NCBI GenBank assembly: GCA_030146905.1
Contig: JASLAV010000408.1
Span: 1-6,159, forward strand
From: Lentzea sp.
GTDB lineage: Bacteria; Actinomycetota; Actinomycetes; Mycobacteriales; Pseudonocardiaceae
Length of the DNA stretch: 6,159 bases
Direction of reading: 5' to 3'
Every line of letters starts with the position of its first letter. The stretch's first letter is position 1. The position numbers were made by a program, and so were the translations under genes. Below are positions 1-5,356 of the stretch, in pieces. Under the pieces are notes generated by a model. The model saw nothing but the letters and a program-made list of their open reading frames with translations, was not told the DNA's origin and did not search any database.

Positions 1-112
1 GCACGGCCTTCGGCCCGTCCTGCAGCAGTTCGAGCACCCGGATGCGCACCGGGTGCCCGAGCATGCGGAAGAACTCGGCCTTGGCCTGGCACAGCGCGAG
101 CGGCACGGTCAC
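1..112 (-). CDS. ArsR/SmtB-family transcriptional regulator, N-terminal part (cut by window edge)
   Basis: Only the first 37 codons lie in the window; the gene runs off the left edge. The visible protein starts VTVPLALCQAKAEFF and continues through RMLGHPVRIRVLELLQDG. This is the characteristic first helices of ArsR-type winged-helix repressors (the 'F..LghP.RirvLelL' pattern, roughly residues 14-31). Such proteins are homodimeric repressors released from DNA by metal ions or other signals. The recognition helix and any metal ligands lie outside the window, so the inducer cannot be judged; Cys8 is the only cysteine visible. The GTG start overlaps the stop of the upstream small gene in a GTGA, implying translational coupling, and a GGGG stretch lies four bases upstream. 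From memory, close relatives in actinomycetes often sit beside SulP-type anion transporters; nothing here confirms that. Confidence 0.85.
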   Translation of the reverse strand, partial: MTVPLALCQAKAEFFRMLGHPVRIRVLELLQDGPKAV

Positions 113-264
113 TCGACCCCGTGTTCGGCGGCGAGCCTGCGGAGGTTGGCCAGGTCGGCGCCGTGCACCTCGGCCGCGTACGAGTCCTGCTGCTCCTTGG
201 CCCTGCGCACCGCCTCCTCCGCCTGCTCGATGCGGGAGAGGAGGTTGTCCCTGAACTCGTTCAC
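109..264 (-). CDS. Small helical protein of unknown function, 51 residues, coupled to the ArsR-type gene
   Basis: I do not recognise a named family. The product starts VNEFRDNLLSRIEQAEEAV and is rich in Glu, Arg, Ala and Leu, with a charged, amphipathic helical look and a possible short coiled coil over residues 8-25 and 36-46. It has no cysteine, no signal peptide and no membrane segment. The frame is open further upstream, but GTG at 264 is preferred. It lies about 32 bases after a predicted transcription start, it has an AGG ten bases upstream, and a longer form would have to begin upstream of the predicted promoter. The stop overlaps the ArsR-type start (GTGA), which supports it being a real, co-translated gene. 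A small partner or leader protein for the regulator is an inference. Confidence 0.62.
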   Translation of the reverse strand: MNEFRDNLLSRIEQAEEAVRRAKEQQDSYAAEVHGADLANLRRLAAEHGVE

Positions 265-283
265 GGCATCACGACCTGTCGAA

Positions 284-299
284 TTGAAGAAGTCTTCAA
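284..299. promoter_or_regulatory. Perfect inverted repeat over the predicted +1 of the ArsR operon (candidate operator)
   Basis: TTGAAGA-AG-TCTTCAA is a 7-2-7 perfect palindrome and is AT-rich compared with its surroundings. It covers the predicted transcription start (about 296) of the minus-strand operon. ArsR-family repressors usually bind such dyads at or just after their own promoter, so autoregulation is the natural reading. The binding protein is inferred, not seen. Confidence 0.45.
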
Positions 300-302
300 C
301 TA

Positions 303-330
303 ACGCTACTCCGGCAGCCGACCGCGTCAA
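303..330 (-). promoter_or_regulatory. Predicted promoter of the small-protein/ArsR operon
   Basis: Reading the minus strand, TTGACG (330-325) is followed after 16 bases by TAGCGT (308-303), which fits the actinobacterial TTGAC / TANNNT pattern. The expected start point is about base 296, an A on the minus strand, giving a leader of about 32 bases before the GTG at 264. The match is by eye only. Confidence 0.42.
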
Positions 331-347
331 GAACCGCAGACTCCGGC

Positions 348-360
348 TCAACGACGTTGA
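348..360. promoter_or_regulatory. Perfect inverted repeat on the -35 box of the mod operon (candidate operator)
   Basis: TCAACG-A-CGTTGA is a 6-1-6 perfect palindrome whose right arm shares four bases with the TTGAAA -35 box at 357-362. A protein bound here would block RNA polymerase at the mod promoter. The obvious candidate is the TOBE-domain regulator encoded directly downstream. It does not resemble the TATATAA-rich ModE site of enterobacteria, which fits a regulator with a different DNA-binding domain. Confidence 0.4.
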
Positions 361-385
361 AACCCCGCACAAGCGGACATACACT
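357..385 (+). promoter_or_regulatory. Predicted promoter of the molybdate operon, probably giving a leaderless mRNA
   Basis: TTGAAA (357-362), a 17-base spacer and TACACT (380-385) form a good sigma70-type promoter for a GC-rich actinomycete. The start point is predicted at about 392-393, which coincides with the GTG codon at 393, so the transcript would begin at or one base before the start codon. Consistent with this, no Shine-Dalgarno sequence precedes 393. Confidence 0.55.
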
Positions 386-392
386 CCCGCTC

Positions 393-791
393 GTGCCGAA
401 TCTGCGGATCAGCGAGGCTGCCGCCCTGCTCGGGGTCAGCGACGACACCCTGCGCCGCTGGATCGACCAGGGACGCCTGGGATCCGTCGTGCTCGACAAC
501 GGCCGCAAGGGCGTCAGCGGGACGGAGCTCGCAGCGTTCGCCCAGACGATGAGTGAGATCGGTGAGCCGGGCGCGACGGTGGCGGCTTCCGCGCGCAACC
601 GGATGAAGGGCATCGTCACGCGCGTCCTCAAGGACGGGGTCATGGCCCAGGTCGACATGCAGGCGGGGCCGTTCCGCGTCACGTCGCTGATGAGCCGCGA
701 GTCGGCGGACGAGCTCGGGCTCGAGGTGGGCAGCGTCGCCGTCGCGTCCATCAAGTCCACCCACGTCGTCGTCGAGATCCCGGAGGCCTGA
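393..791 (+). CDS. Molybdate-responsive one-component regulator: excisionase-like HTH plus TOBE/Mop domain
   Basis: A 132-residue cytoplasmic protein. Residues 4-28 (LRISEAAALLGVSDDTLRRW and following) are a MerR/excisionase-type helix-turn-helix. A linker follows, then residues about 66-128 form a TOBE (Mop) domain with the usual SARNRMKGIVTRV opening, an MSRESADELGLEVG segment and a closing ASIKSTHVVV strand. TOBE domains of this type bind molybdate or tungstate at oligomer interfaces. The architecture differs from enterobacterial ModE (winged helix plus two TOBE units) but is common next to mod genes in actinobacteria and clostridia. The frame is open from a TTG at 357, but that codon lies inside the -35 box, so GTG 393 is chosen. 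It is the first gene of the operon, with modA one base downstream. The role is probably control of modABC by intracellular molybdate; whether it activates or represses is not visible. Confidence 0.88.
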   Translation: MPNLRISEAAALLGVSDDTLRRWIDQGRLGSVVLDNGRKGVSGTELAAFAQTMSEIGEPGATVAASARNRMKGIVTRVLKDGVMAQVDMQAGPFRVTSLMSRESADELGLEVGSVAVASIKSTHVVVEIPEA

Positions 792-792
792 G

Positions 793-1524
793 GTGAAACG
801 GGTCCTCGTGCTGGCCCTGCTGCTGGCCGGGTGCGGGTCGCAGGCGAACAGCGGCGACGAGATCACGGTGTTCGCGGCGGCGTCGTTGACGGAGTCGTTC
901 ACCGCGCTGGGCAAGGAGTTCGAGTCAGCCAACCCCGGCACGGAGGTCGAGTTCAGCTTCGCGGGCAGCTCTGCTCTCGCGCAGCAGATCAACCAGGGTG
1001 CGCCCGCCGACGTGTTCGCTTCCGCGGCTCCCGCGAACATGAAGCAGGTGACGGACACCGGGGCCGTCACGGCGACGCCGGCGACGTTCGCGAGGAACTC
1101 GCTGCAGATCGCGGTGCCCAGGAACAACCCCGGCGGGATCACGGGTCTTCGCGACTTCGCCGAGGCCGACTTGAAGATCGCGCTGTGCGCGGAGCAGGTG
1201 CCGTGCGGGGCGGCGGCGAAGAAGGTGTTCGCGGCGGCCGCGGTCACGCCCGCGCCGGACACGCTGGAGCAGGACGTGAAGGCCGTCCTCACGAAGGTGG
1301 CGCTGGGCGAGGTCGACGCGGCGCTCGTCTACCGCACGGACGTGAAGGCGAACGCCTCGGTCGAGGGGCTGGACTTCGCGGAGGCCGCCGAAGCCGTCAA
1401 CGACTACCCGATCGCGCCGACCGCCAAGGCGCCCAACGCCGCCGCCGCGAAGGCGTTCGTCGACTTCGTGCTGTCGGACAAGGGGCGCGAGGTGCTCGCG
1501 GCAGCCGGTTTCGCGGCGCCGTGA
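793..1524 (+). CDS. modA: Molybdate ABC transporter substrate-binding lipoprotein ModA
   Basis: A 243-residue extracytoplasmic binding protein that captures molybdate (or tungstate) and delivers it to ModB. The N-terminus is a short lipoprotein signal, MKRVLVLALLLAGC, with lipobox LAGC and lipidated Cys14, as expected for a membrane-anchored protein of a Gram-positive bacterium. The mature part begins with ITVFAAASLTESF, with Ser31 in the first oxyanion-binding loop. FAGSSALAQQI (56-66) gives the second binding loop, APADVFASA follows at 70-78, and VALGEVDAALVYRTD (169-183) carries Tyr180, matching the conserved binding-site Tyr of ModA. Cys132 and Cys138 in CAEQVPCG could form a disulfide. 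The GTG start has GGAGG at 782-786, six bases upstream. It overlaps modB by four bases. Length and motifs are normal for ModA rather than for the TupA or WtpA families. Confidence 0.96.
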   Translation: MKRVLVLALLLAGCGSQANSGDEITVFAAASLTESFTALGKEFESANPGTEVEFSFAGSSALAQQINQGAPADVFASAAPANMKQVTDTGAVTATPATFARNSLQIAVPRNNPGGITGLRDFAEADLKIALCAEQVPCGAAAKKVFAAAAVTPAPDTLEQDVKAVLTKVALGEVDAALVYRTDVKANASVEGLDFAEAAEAVNDYPIAPTAKAPNAAAAKAFVDFVLSDKGREVLAAAGFAAP

Positions 1525-2300
1525 GGTCGAGGCTGCCGCTCGTCCTCGTCCTGCCCGCGGTGGCGGGGCTCGTCTTCCTGCTCGTGCCGTTGGCCGGCCT
1601 GCTCGTCGAGGCACCCTGGTCGACCCTGCCGTCCCAGCTCCTCAGGCCCGAGGTCGGCGAGGCGCTGAAGCTCTCACTGGTGTGCGCGTCGCTCGCGACG
1701 GTCGTCTGCCTGGTGCTCGGTGTGCCGCTCGCGTGGCTGCTGGCGCGCAGCGAACTGCCGGGCAGGGGGCTGCTCAGGGCACTGGTCACCGTGCCGCTGG
1801 TCCTGCCGCCGGTGGTGGGCGGTGTGGCGTTGCTGCTGGTGCTCGGACGGCGCGGGCTGGCGGGCCAGTACCTCGACCAGTGGTTCGGCATCTCGCTGCC
1901 CTTCACCACGGCGGGGGTCGTGCTCGCGGAGGCGTTCGTCGCGATGCCGTTCCTGGTCATCTCGGTCGAGGGCGCGCTCAGGGCCGCCGACCCGCGTTAC
2001 GAGGAGGCCGCCGCCACGCTGGGGGCGTCGCGCTGGCTGACGTTCCGGCGCGTGACGCTGCCCAGCGTCATGCCGGGGGTGGTCGCGGGGACAGTGCTGT
2101 GCTGGGCCCGCGCGCTCGGCGAGTTCGGGGCGACGATCACCTTCGCCGGCAACTTCCCCGGCGAGACGACGACCATGCCGCTCGCCGTCTACCTGGCGCT
2201 GGAGACCGACCCGGACGCCGCGATCGTGCTCAGCATCGTGCTGCTCCTGGTTTCCGTCGCCGTGCTGGCGGGACTGCGCGACAGGTGGATCCGCGCATGA
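1521..2300 (+). CDS. modB: Molybdate ABC transporter permease ModB
   Basis: A 259-residue integral membrane protein forming the translocation channel, probably as a homodimer bound to two ModC. Hydrophobic segments are visible at about 6-28, 52-75, 87-109, 130-148, 186-205 and 235-251. The cytoplasmic EAA loop that docks on the ATPase is clear at about 160-185, with key pattern YEEAAATLGASRW followed by TLPSVMPG. The ALGEFGATITFAGN stretch (198-211) and TTTMPLAVY (216-224) are typical ModB signatures. The start is GTG in the GTGA overlap with modA. There is no good Shine-Dalgarno sequence before it, so translation probably depends on ribosomes finishing modA. Its stop overlaps the modC start (ATGA). 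Confidence 0.95.
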   Translation: MRSRLPLVLVLPAVAGLVFLLVPLAGLLVEAPWSTLPSQLLRPEVGEALKLSLVCASLATVVCLVLGVPLAWLLARSELPGRGLLRALVTVPLVLPPVVGGVALLLVLGRRGLAGQYLDQWFGISLPFTTAGVVLAEAFVAMPFLVISVEGALRAADPRYEEAAATLGASRWLTFRRVTLPSVMPGVVAGTVLCWARALGEFGATITFAGNFPGETTTMPLAVYLALETDPDAAIVLSIVLLLVSVAVLAGLRDRWIRA

Positions 2301-3325
2301 CACTGCACGCGGAGCTCCGGGTCCGCCACGACGGGTTCTCGCTCGAGGCGGACCTCACGATCGAGCAGGGCGAGGTCGTGGCGTTGCTCGGCCCCAACGG
2401 CGCGGGCAAGACCACGGCGCTGCGAGCCCTCGCCGGGCTGGTGCGGGGAAGCCGGATCACCGGCAACGGGTCCACCTGGGACGATCTGCCGGCGGAGAAG
2501 CGGCCTGTCGGCGTGGTGTTCCAGGACTACCTGCTGTTCGCGCACATGAGCGTGCTCGACAACGTCGCGTTCGGGCTGCGCGCCCGCGGCACCCGCAAGG
2601 CCGAGGCCAACGCCCGCGCGCTCGACGGACTGCGGCAGGTCGGGCTCGAGGACTTCGCCAAGGCCAAGCCCCGCACGCTCTCCGGCGGTCAGGCCCAGCG
2701 CGTCGCCCTGGCCCGCGCGCTGGCCACCTCACCGGAACTGCTGCTGCTCGACGAACCCCTGGCGGCGCTGGACGCCGGCACCCGGCTGCACGTGCGCTCG
2801 GAGCTGGCCAGGCACCTGTGTGACTACCGGGGCCACACGCTCCTCGTCACCCACGACCCGCTGGACGCGATGGTGCTCGCCGACCGGATCGTCATCCTGG
2901 AGAACGGCCGCGTGGTCCAGGAGGGCGCGCCGCGCGAGGTCGTCCGGCAGCCCCGCACGGACTACGTCGCCCACCTCGTCGGCCTGAACTTCTACCGCGG
3001 CGTGGCACGGGGCACGGAGGTGCGGCTCGACGGCGGCGGCACGTTGACCATCGCGGAACCGGCGGACGGTCCTGTGCACGTGGTGTTCCCGCCGTCCGCG
3101 GTGAGCCTGTTCACGGAGAAACCCGCCGGCAGCCCGCGCAACACCTGGCGGGCAACCGTTTCCGGCGTCGAGCAGCACGCCCACACCACCCGCGTCGACC
3201 TCGGCGGTTCACCGGCGGTGCTGGCCGACGTCACCACCGCGACAGTGGCCGAGCTGCGGTTGCAGCCCGGCCACGGGTTGTGGGTCTCGCTGAAGGCGAC
3301 GGAGATCCACACCTATCCCCGTTGA
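2297..3325 (+). CDS. modC: Molybdate ABC transporter ATP-binding protein ModC
   Basis: A 342-residue cytoplasmic ATPase that powers ModB. ABC domain motifs appear in order: Walker A GPNGAGKTT (32-40), Q-loop Gln76 in VVFQD, signature LSGGQ (128-132), Walker B LLLLDEP (148-154, with Asp152 and Glu153), D-loop ALD (157-159) and switch His186 in VTHD. Residues about 280-340 form a single C-terminal TOBE domain (ATVSGVEQHAHTTRVDL through LWVSLKATEIH), the regulatory molybdate-binding unit of ModC proteins. In the archaeal homologue this domain mediates inhibition of transport by bound molybdate. An AGGTGGA lies seven bases before the ATG, which overlaps the modB stop. It is the last gene of the operon; its stop lies four bases from the stop of the convergent gene. 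Confidence 0.95.
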   Translation: MTLHAELRVRHDGFSLEADLTIEQGEVVALLGPNGAGKTTALRALAGLVRGSRITGNGSTWDDLPAEKRPVGVVFQDYLLFAHMSVLDNVAFGLRARGTRKAEANARALDGLRQVGLEDFAKAKPRTLSGGQAQRVALARALATSPELLLLDEPLAALDAGTRLHVRSELARHLCDYRGHTLLVTHDPLDAMVLADRIVILENGRVVQEGAPREVVRQPRTDYVAHLVGLNFYRGVARGTEVRLDGGGTLTIAEPADGPVHVVFPPSAVSLFTEKPAGSPRNTWRATVSGVEQHAHTTRVDLGGSPAVLADVTTATVAELRLQPGHGLWVSLKATEIHTYPR

Positions 3326-3345
3326 GCGCTCAGACGAAGGCGCTC
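3323..3345. other. Convergent gene junction with short GC-rich dyads, possible weak terminator
   Basis: The two convergent stop codons are separated only by GCGC, creating the palindrome TGAGCGCTCA (3323-3332). GAGCGC (3324-3329) can instead pair with GCGCTC (3340-3345) across a ten-base loop. No T-tract follows on either strand, so an intrinsic terminator is only weakly supported, and the arms lie partly in coding sequence. Confidence 0.25.
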
Positions 3346-4520
3346 TGCCCGGTGATCGCCTTGCCGACGATCAGCGTGTTCATCTCGCGGGTGCCCTCGA
3401 ACGAGTAGATGGCCTCGGCGTCGGCGAAGAAGCGGGCCACGTCGTAGCCGAGCACGATGCCGTTGCCGCCGAAGATCTCCCTGGCCCAGGCGACGACCTC
3501 GCGCATCCGGGAGGTGACGAACGCCTTCGCGAGCGACGAGTGCTCGTCGCGGAAGATGCCCGCGTCCTGCAGGCGGGCCAGCTGCACGAGCATGCCCCAC
3601 GACGCGGTGATGTTGCCCAGCGACTGGACCAGCTTGTCCTGCACCATCTGGAAACCGGCGATCGGGCGGCCGAACTGCTCGCGCTCCTTGGCGTAGGCGA
3701 GGGCGAGCTCGTAGGCGCCGATCATCACGCCGAGCGCCTGCCACGCGACGCCGCCGCGGGTGGCGCGCAGGATCTCCGCGACGTCGCGGAACGAGTTGAT
3801 GCCCTGCAACCGGTTCGCCTCCGGCACGCGGACGTCGGTCAGGGTGATCTCGGCGTTCTCGACGATCCGGAACGCGATCTTGTCCTCGATCTTCTCCGCG
3901 ACGAAGCCGGGCGTGCCCTTCTCGACGACGAAACCCTTGACCTGGTTGTCGTCGAGGTCGCGGGCCCAGACGACCACGTAGTCGGCGAAGGTGGCGTTGC
4001 CGATCCACCTCTTGGCGCCGTTCAGGACCCACGCGTCGCCGTCGCGGCGAGCGGTGGTGCGCATGCCGCCCGCGACGTCGGAGCCGCCGAGCGGTTCGGT
4101 CATCGCGAACGCGCCGATCTTGTCCATCGCGGCCATGGCCGGCAGCCAGCGGTCGCGCTGCTCCTGCGAGCCGCCGGAGTAGATCGAGTACATCGCGAGT
4201 CCGTTGTGGACGCCGAAGAACGTCGCCACCGACGCGTCCGTGCGGCTCATCTCCATCGCCAGCATGCCGGTGAGGAGGTGGCTGACGGCGGCGGGGTGCT
4301 CGCCGTACCCCTCGTAGGACAACGCGGTGAGGCCCGCGTCGCGGAACTTGCCGATCAGCTCGTGCGGGAACTCGCCCTTGGCCCAGTACTCGTTCACGAA
4401 GGGCTTGACCTCGGTGGTCATGAACTCGCGGGCGCTGAGCAGGATCTTGCGCTCCTCGTCGTCCAGCAGCGCCTCGTAGTCGTAGAAGTCGGCGGTCAGC
4501 TGGTCTTCCAGGCGGTCCAT
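3330..4520 (-). CDS. Acyl-CoA dehydrogenase, glutaryl-CoA-dehydrogenase-like subgroup
   Basis: A 396-residue FAD enzyme expected to form the alpha,beta double bond of an acyl-CoA and pass electrons to ETF. The family layout is complete: N-terminal helical domain (about 20-130), beta domain opening with AFAMTEPLGGSDVAGG (137-152), and C-terminal helical domain with REQFGRPIAGFQMVQDKL (280-297) and IFGGNGI (349-355). Glu375 in YSFEGTREMNTLIVGKAITG aligns with the catalytic base of glutaryl-CoA dehydrogenase, whose C-terminus is very similar. However, the Arg that contacts the glutaryl carboxylate in the human enzyme aligns with Ala99 here (in SRTDASVATFF), so a non-dicarboxylic acyl-CoA substrate is more likely. 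The ATG has GGAGG seven bases upstream and overlaps the preceding stop by one base (TGATG). Last gene of its operon. Confidence 0.93.
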   Translation of the reverse strand: MDRLEDQLTADFYDYEALLDDEERKILLSAREFMTTEVKPFVNEYWAKGEFPHELIGKFRDAGLTALSYEGYGEHPAAVSHLLTGMLAMEMSRTDASVATFFGVHNGLAMYSIYSGGSQEQRDRWLPAMAAMDKIGAFAMTEPLGGSDVAGGMRTTARRDGDAWVLNGAKRWIGNATFADYVVVWARDLDDNQVKGFVVEKGTPGFVAEKIEDKIAFRIVENAEITLTDVRVPEANRLQGINSFRDVAEILRATRGGVAWQALGVMIGAYELALAYAKEREQFGRPIAGFQMVQDKLVQSLGNITASWGMLVQLARLQDAGIFRDEHSSLAKAFVTSRMREVVAWAREIFGGNGIVLGYDVARFFADAEAIYSFEGTREMNTLIVGKAITGQSAFV

Positions 4521-5356
4521 CAGTTCTCCTCCACTGCGGTCAGAACGGCGAGCTGCCTGCGGTCGCGCGTCTCGGCGAGCGCCGAGCACGCGGAGGAGCC
4601 GTAAGCGTCTTCCACTGCCTTGATCAGTCGTTCGGGGTCGTGCGACGGGGTGCCGAGCGGCAGGTCCCGCATGGACCTGCCGATGTGCTCCGCGAGGTGG
4701 CGGTAGCCGCCGGGGCCACCACCGAGGTGCGCGGCGAGGAACGGGCCGACGGTCGCCCAGCGCGGGCCGAGCGAGCTCGTCACCACAGCGTCCAGGTCGG
4801 CCGGCGTGACGACGCCCTGCTCGACGAGGTAGGCGGCTTCGCGGGACAGCGCGGCCTGCAGGCGGTTGCCGACGAAACCGGGGATCTCCTTGCGCTCCAC
4901 CACCGGGGTGCGGCCGGCCGAGCGGTAGAACTCGACGGCCCTGGTCACGGACTCCTCGCTCGTCTGCTCCCCCGGCACGACCTCGACCAGCGGCAGCACG
5001 TGCGGCGGGTTGAACGGGTGTCCGATGAGGACTCGCGAGCCGTCGATCCCTTCGGTGAAGGCGGTGGAGGGGATCGCGGACGACGAGCTGAGCAGCAGCG
5101 CGTGCTCCGGCGCCTCCCTGACCAGCTCGGCGAACAGGGCCTTCTTGAACGCCAGGTCCTCGGGTCCGTTCTCCTGCACGAAGTCCGCGTCCCGCACGGC
5201 CTCCGCGGCGCTCGGCACCACCCGGACGCCGTCGGGCACGACCTCGGCGAGGTCCGGACGCGGGTCGGTGACCAGCACGTTCATGCCGTGCTCGACGAAC
5301 AGGCGGGCCCACGAAAGGCCGATGACACCCGCACCGATGACTGCGACGGTCGTCAT
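4520..5356 (-). CDS. NAD-dependent 3-hydroxyacyl-CoA dehydrogenase superfamily protein, carnitine/gulonate-dehydrogenase-like
   Basis: A 278-residue soluble oxidoreductase. The N-terminus is a Rossmann fold: VAVIGAGVIG, with the GxGxxG glycines at 8, 10 and 13, and Asp31 ends the second strand, favouring NAD over NADP. The catalytic pair is His113 in IGHPFNPPH and Glu125 in LPLVEVVPG, twelve residues apart as in 3-hydroxyacyl-CoA dehydrogenases. PGFVGNRLQAALSREA (159-174) begins the C-terminal helical domain, where SLGPRWATVGPF and GGPGGYRH resemble L-carnitine and L-gulonate 3-dehydrogenases, which act on free 3-hydroxy acids rather than CoA esters. It is somewhat shorter than typical carnitine dehydrogenases. 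GGAGG lies four bases before the ATG. It overlaps the upstream gene by four bases and the downstream gene by one. The class is certain; the substrate, CoA ester or free acid, is open. Confidence 0.88.
   Translation of the reverse strand: MTTVAVIGAGVIGLSWARLFVEHGMNVLVTDPRPDLAEVVPDGVRVVPSAAEAVRDADFVQENGPEDLAFKKALFAELVREAPEHALLLSSSSAIPSTAFTEGIDGSRVLIGHPFNPPHVLPLVEVVPGEQTSEESVTRAVEFYRSAGRTPVVERKEIPGFVGNRLQAALSREAAYLVEQGVVTPADLDAVVTSSLGPRWATVGPFLAAHLGGGPGGYRHLAEHIGRSMRDLPLGTPSHDPERLIKAVEDAYGSSACSALAETRDRRQLAVLTAVEEN

Noticed and set aside
265..392. Molybdenum cofactor riboswitch or ModE box upstream of the mod operon
   Set aside because: The predicted transcript has no leader in which a riboswitch could fold, and no TATATAA-type ModE half-sites are present.
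53..556. 167-residue open frame on the plus strand at the left edge
   Set aside because: It crosses the divergent promoter region, overlaps three supported genes in the wrong strand or frame, and has no domain.
348..1292. 314-residue open frame on the minus strand opposite the regulator and modA
   Set aside because: It is antisense to two well-supported genes. Its composition is that of a non-coding frame in GC-rich DNA, and it has no recognisable domain.
831..1520. In-frame extension of modB back into modA
   Set aside because: The residues before 1521 are an Arg/Gly-rich shadow of modA. The GTG at 1521 gives a normal-length ModB and a GTGA overlap.
1682..2296. In-frame extension of modC back into modB
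   Set aside because: It is an Arg/Gly/Ala-rich shadow of modB. The ATG at 2297 has a ribosome binding site and starts a normal ABC domain.
3540..4604. 354-residue open frame on the plus strand opposite the acyl-CoA dehydrogenase gene
   Set aside because: It is a mirror of a gene with full motif support. The product is a low-complexity Val/Leu/Ala/Arg/Asp-rich string without family features.
4521..5312. In-frame extension of the acyl-CoA dehydrogenase frame to 660 residues
   Set aside because: The extra N-terminal part is Arg/Ala/Gly-rich and lies in another frame of the dehydrogenase gene upstream. The ATG at 4520 has a strong Shine-Dalgarno and starts the conserved protein.
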